Below are positions 62,807-64,000 of a stretch of 64,000 bases of DNA, in pieces. The DNA is taken from NCBI RefSeq assembly GCF_030695035.1, contig NZ_JAUYTT010000008.1:1-64000 (forward strand). The letters run 5' to 3'. How positions within the stretch are numbered: the stretch's first letter is position 1; the number at the start of each line of letters is the position of its first letter. Source of the stretch: Frigidibacter sp. (GTDB lineage: Bacteria > Pseudomonadota > Alphaproteobacteria > Rhodobacterales > Rhodobacteraceae). The translations under genes and the position numbers were made by a program. Below the pieces are notes generated by a model. The model searched no databases. It was given only the letters and a program-made list of their open reading frames with translations, and was not told the DNA's origin.

Positions 62807-63411
62807 GTCAGGCGCCCTTGTGCCACGGCCAGCACATCGGCGGCGACGGCTTCCGGGGCGCGGCCCCCGTCGATCACGACGCAGCGGGTGGGGAATTCGG
62901 CGGCCAGCGCCAGAAACCCGGCGCGCATGGTGTGCTGCATGGCCTCGCCCATCTCCTCGAAGCGCTCTTCTGTGCCCTTGCGGGCAAAGGCGCGGGCGAG
63001 GCCGACGGCGGGGTCGATGTCGATGATGAAGGTCAGGTCCGGCTCGCGCCCGATCATCAGCGCGTGCAGCGCGTCCACTTGCCCCCGCAGATCGCCGCGG
63101 GTGATGCCCTGATACAGCCGGGTGCTGTCGGCGAAGCGGTCAGAGATGACGATGCGCCCCGCCTCCAGCGCCGGGCGGATGGTCTTTTCCAGATGGTCGC
63201 GGCGGGCGGCGGTGAACAGCAGGATCTCGGTTTCCGCAGACCAGCGGTCTGGGTCACCCTCCAGTACTAGCCGGCGGATTTCCTCGGCGCCCTGGCTGCC
63301 GCCGGGCTCGCGCGTCAGCACCACGTTATGGTCCGTGCGCAAAGCCTCGGCCAGACGCCGAGCCTGGGTGGACTTGCCGGACCCGTCGATGCCCTCGAAG
63401 GTGATGAACAT
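62803..63411 (-). CDS. tmk: Thymidylate kinase
   Basis: Phosphorylates dTMP to dTDP, 202 residues. Seen are MFITFEGIDGSGKSTQARRL (P-loop), VVLTREPGGSQGAEEIRRLV, ILLFTAARRDHLEKTIRPAL with the DRFADSTRLYQGITRGDL segment, and FIIDIDPAVGLARAFARKGT. The ATG at 63411 gives the conserved start; the upstream TTG at 63447 lies in the dacC coding end and is unlikely. The gene follows dacC by about 33 bases and overlaps holB. Confidence 0.96.
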   Translation of the reverse strand: MFITFEGIDGSGKSTQARRLAEALRTDHNVVLTREPGGSQGAEEIRRLVLEGDPDRWSAETEILLFTAARRDHLEKTIRPALEAGRIVISDRFADSTRLYQGITRGDLRGQVDALHALMIGREPDLTFIIDIDPAVGLARAFARKGTEERFEEMGEAMQHTMRAGFLALAAEFPTRCVVIDGGRAPEAVAADVLAVAQGRLT

Positions 63412-63443
63412 CGCGCCTGCGGTCCTTTCCCTTGGCCTTTCGC

Positions 63444-64000
63444 TCAACTGCCCGACACGCGGGCCATCAGCGCGCCCGCGGCGACCGACAGATGCTTGCC
63501 GAAACCGCCCACCGGCACGTCCGTTTCCGCAACCAGCGGCACCCGCACATCGTCCATGTCCGGCAGGTCGAGCACCAGTTCCCCCAGCACCTGACCGGCG
63601 GCGATCGGGGCCGAGATCGGGCCGTTATAGACCGCCTCCGCCTTGATCCCCTCTTGCGACAGCGCCAGCGCCGGCAGCAGCAGCGTCAGGTCCTTCTCGA
63701 CCACCAGGCCCACGGTTTCCTCCGCGCCCATATGCACCTCGGCCTCGGCCAGCCGCGTGCCGCCCTTGGCCAGCGTGCGCAGCACGAACTGCCGGAACGC
63801 CCAGTTGGTCAGCGCCTCGGCCTCTTGCCGCCGCTCTGCCTCGGACGTGAGGCCCGAGATCACGAACACGATCCGCCGGCCGTTCTGCTCGGCCGAGCCG
63901 ACGAGGCCATAGCCCGCCTCTTGCGTATGCCCGGTCTTCAGGCCATCGGCCCCGACGCCAAGCCCCAGCAGCGGGTTGCGGTTGTTGGCATTGGCGGGGG
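63444..64000 (-). CDS. dacC: D-alanyl-D-alanine carboxypeptidase (PBP5/6 type), partial
   Basis: The 5' part lies beyond the window. The visible C-terminal part has RNPLLGLGVGADGLKTGHTQ with the KTG active-site motif, then EAGYGLVGSAEQNGRRIVFV and SEAERRQEAEALTNWAFRQF, followed by a C-terminal beta-rich PBP5_C domain (AEVHMGAEETVGLVVEKDLT, then VPLVAETDVPVGGFGKHLSV). The enzyme trims D-alanine from peptidoglycan stem peptides at the periplasmic face. It is followed by tmk and holB in one operon. The SxxK motif cannot be seen because of truncation, so activity is assumed from the rest. Confidence 0.92.
   Translation of the reverse strand, partial: PANANNRNPLLGLGVGADGLKTGHTQEAGYGLVGSAEQNGRRIVFVISGLTSEAERRQEAEALTNWAFRQFVLRTLAKGGTRLAEAEVHMGAEETVGLVVEKDLTLLLPALALSQEGIKAEAVYNGPISAPIAAGQVLGELVLDLPDMDDVRVPLVAETDVPVGGFGKHLSVAAGALMARVSGS

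Overview
The window is about 64 kb of high-GC, densely coding DNA from an alphaproteobacterium, almost certainly Rhodobacteraceae (Rhodobacter/Tabrizicola/Gemmobacter-like). Pointers are a SAM-II riboswitch before metZ, FolE2 as GTP cyclohydrolase, a cytochrome c2 and an aa3-type oxidase subunit I, the glyQ-small protein-glyS order, the dacC-tmk-holB-tatD-MBL cluster, and short intergenic repeats with a GGATATTTGG or CCCGGGATATTT core. Most of the window is core chromosome. No rRNA, CRISPR array, complete IS element, integrase or replication origin was seen. There is one tRNA.

Layout: 0.1-8.5 kb holds purD, xseA, ftsY, a DMT transporter, yciB, hisC and a YfcG-like GST. 8.6-16.3 kb holds an alpha/beta hydrolase, a SAM-II riboswitch with terminator and metZ-GNAT, folE2, and two tandem trkH genes. 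16.4-25.9 kb holds a secreted protein with a degenerate trypsin-like domain, glyQ-glyS, a PPDK-like enzyme and a SleB-type cell wall hydrolase. 26-31.3 kb holds the folB-folP-glmM operon, an OpgC-like acyltransferase and a PEBP-like protein. 31.3-37.8 kb holds ilvC, two Lrp/AsnC regulators, a Hint-domain protein, a UbiH-family hydroxylase, a pyrimidine 5'-nucleotidase and a GntR regulator. 37.8-46.9 kb holds a GT2 with a GspE-N/MshEN domain, a DUF4405 protein, carA, YqeY, several small proteins and ctaD. 46.9-48.6 kb is a lower-GC islet with an Abi/HEPN gene. 48.6-51.4 kb holds cycA, lipB and a PGBD protein. 51.6-53.8 kb holds tRNA-Leu(GAG) followed by a lower-GC gene for an ice-binding-domain (DUF3494) autotransporter. 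54.4-59 kb is a polyamine-type ABC operon. 59-64 kb holds an AEC transporter and the MBL-tatD-holB-tmk-dacC cluster on the minus strand, with dacC cut by the window end.

Functional groupings: folE2, folB and folP serve folate synthesis. metZ is under SAM control. glmM, dacC, the SleB hydrolase and two PGBD proteins concern the envelope. ctaD and cycA belong to aerobic respiration. The strongest accessory features are the ice-binding autotransporter next to tRNA-Leu, the pseudoprotease that lacks all three catalytic residues, the Abi/HEPN islet, a low-GC insert inside glyS, and two families of short intergenic repeats together with several strongly folded intergenic segments.
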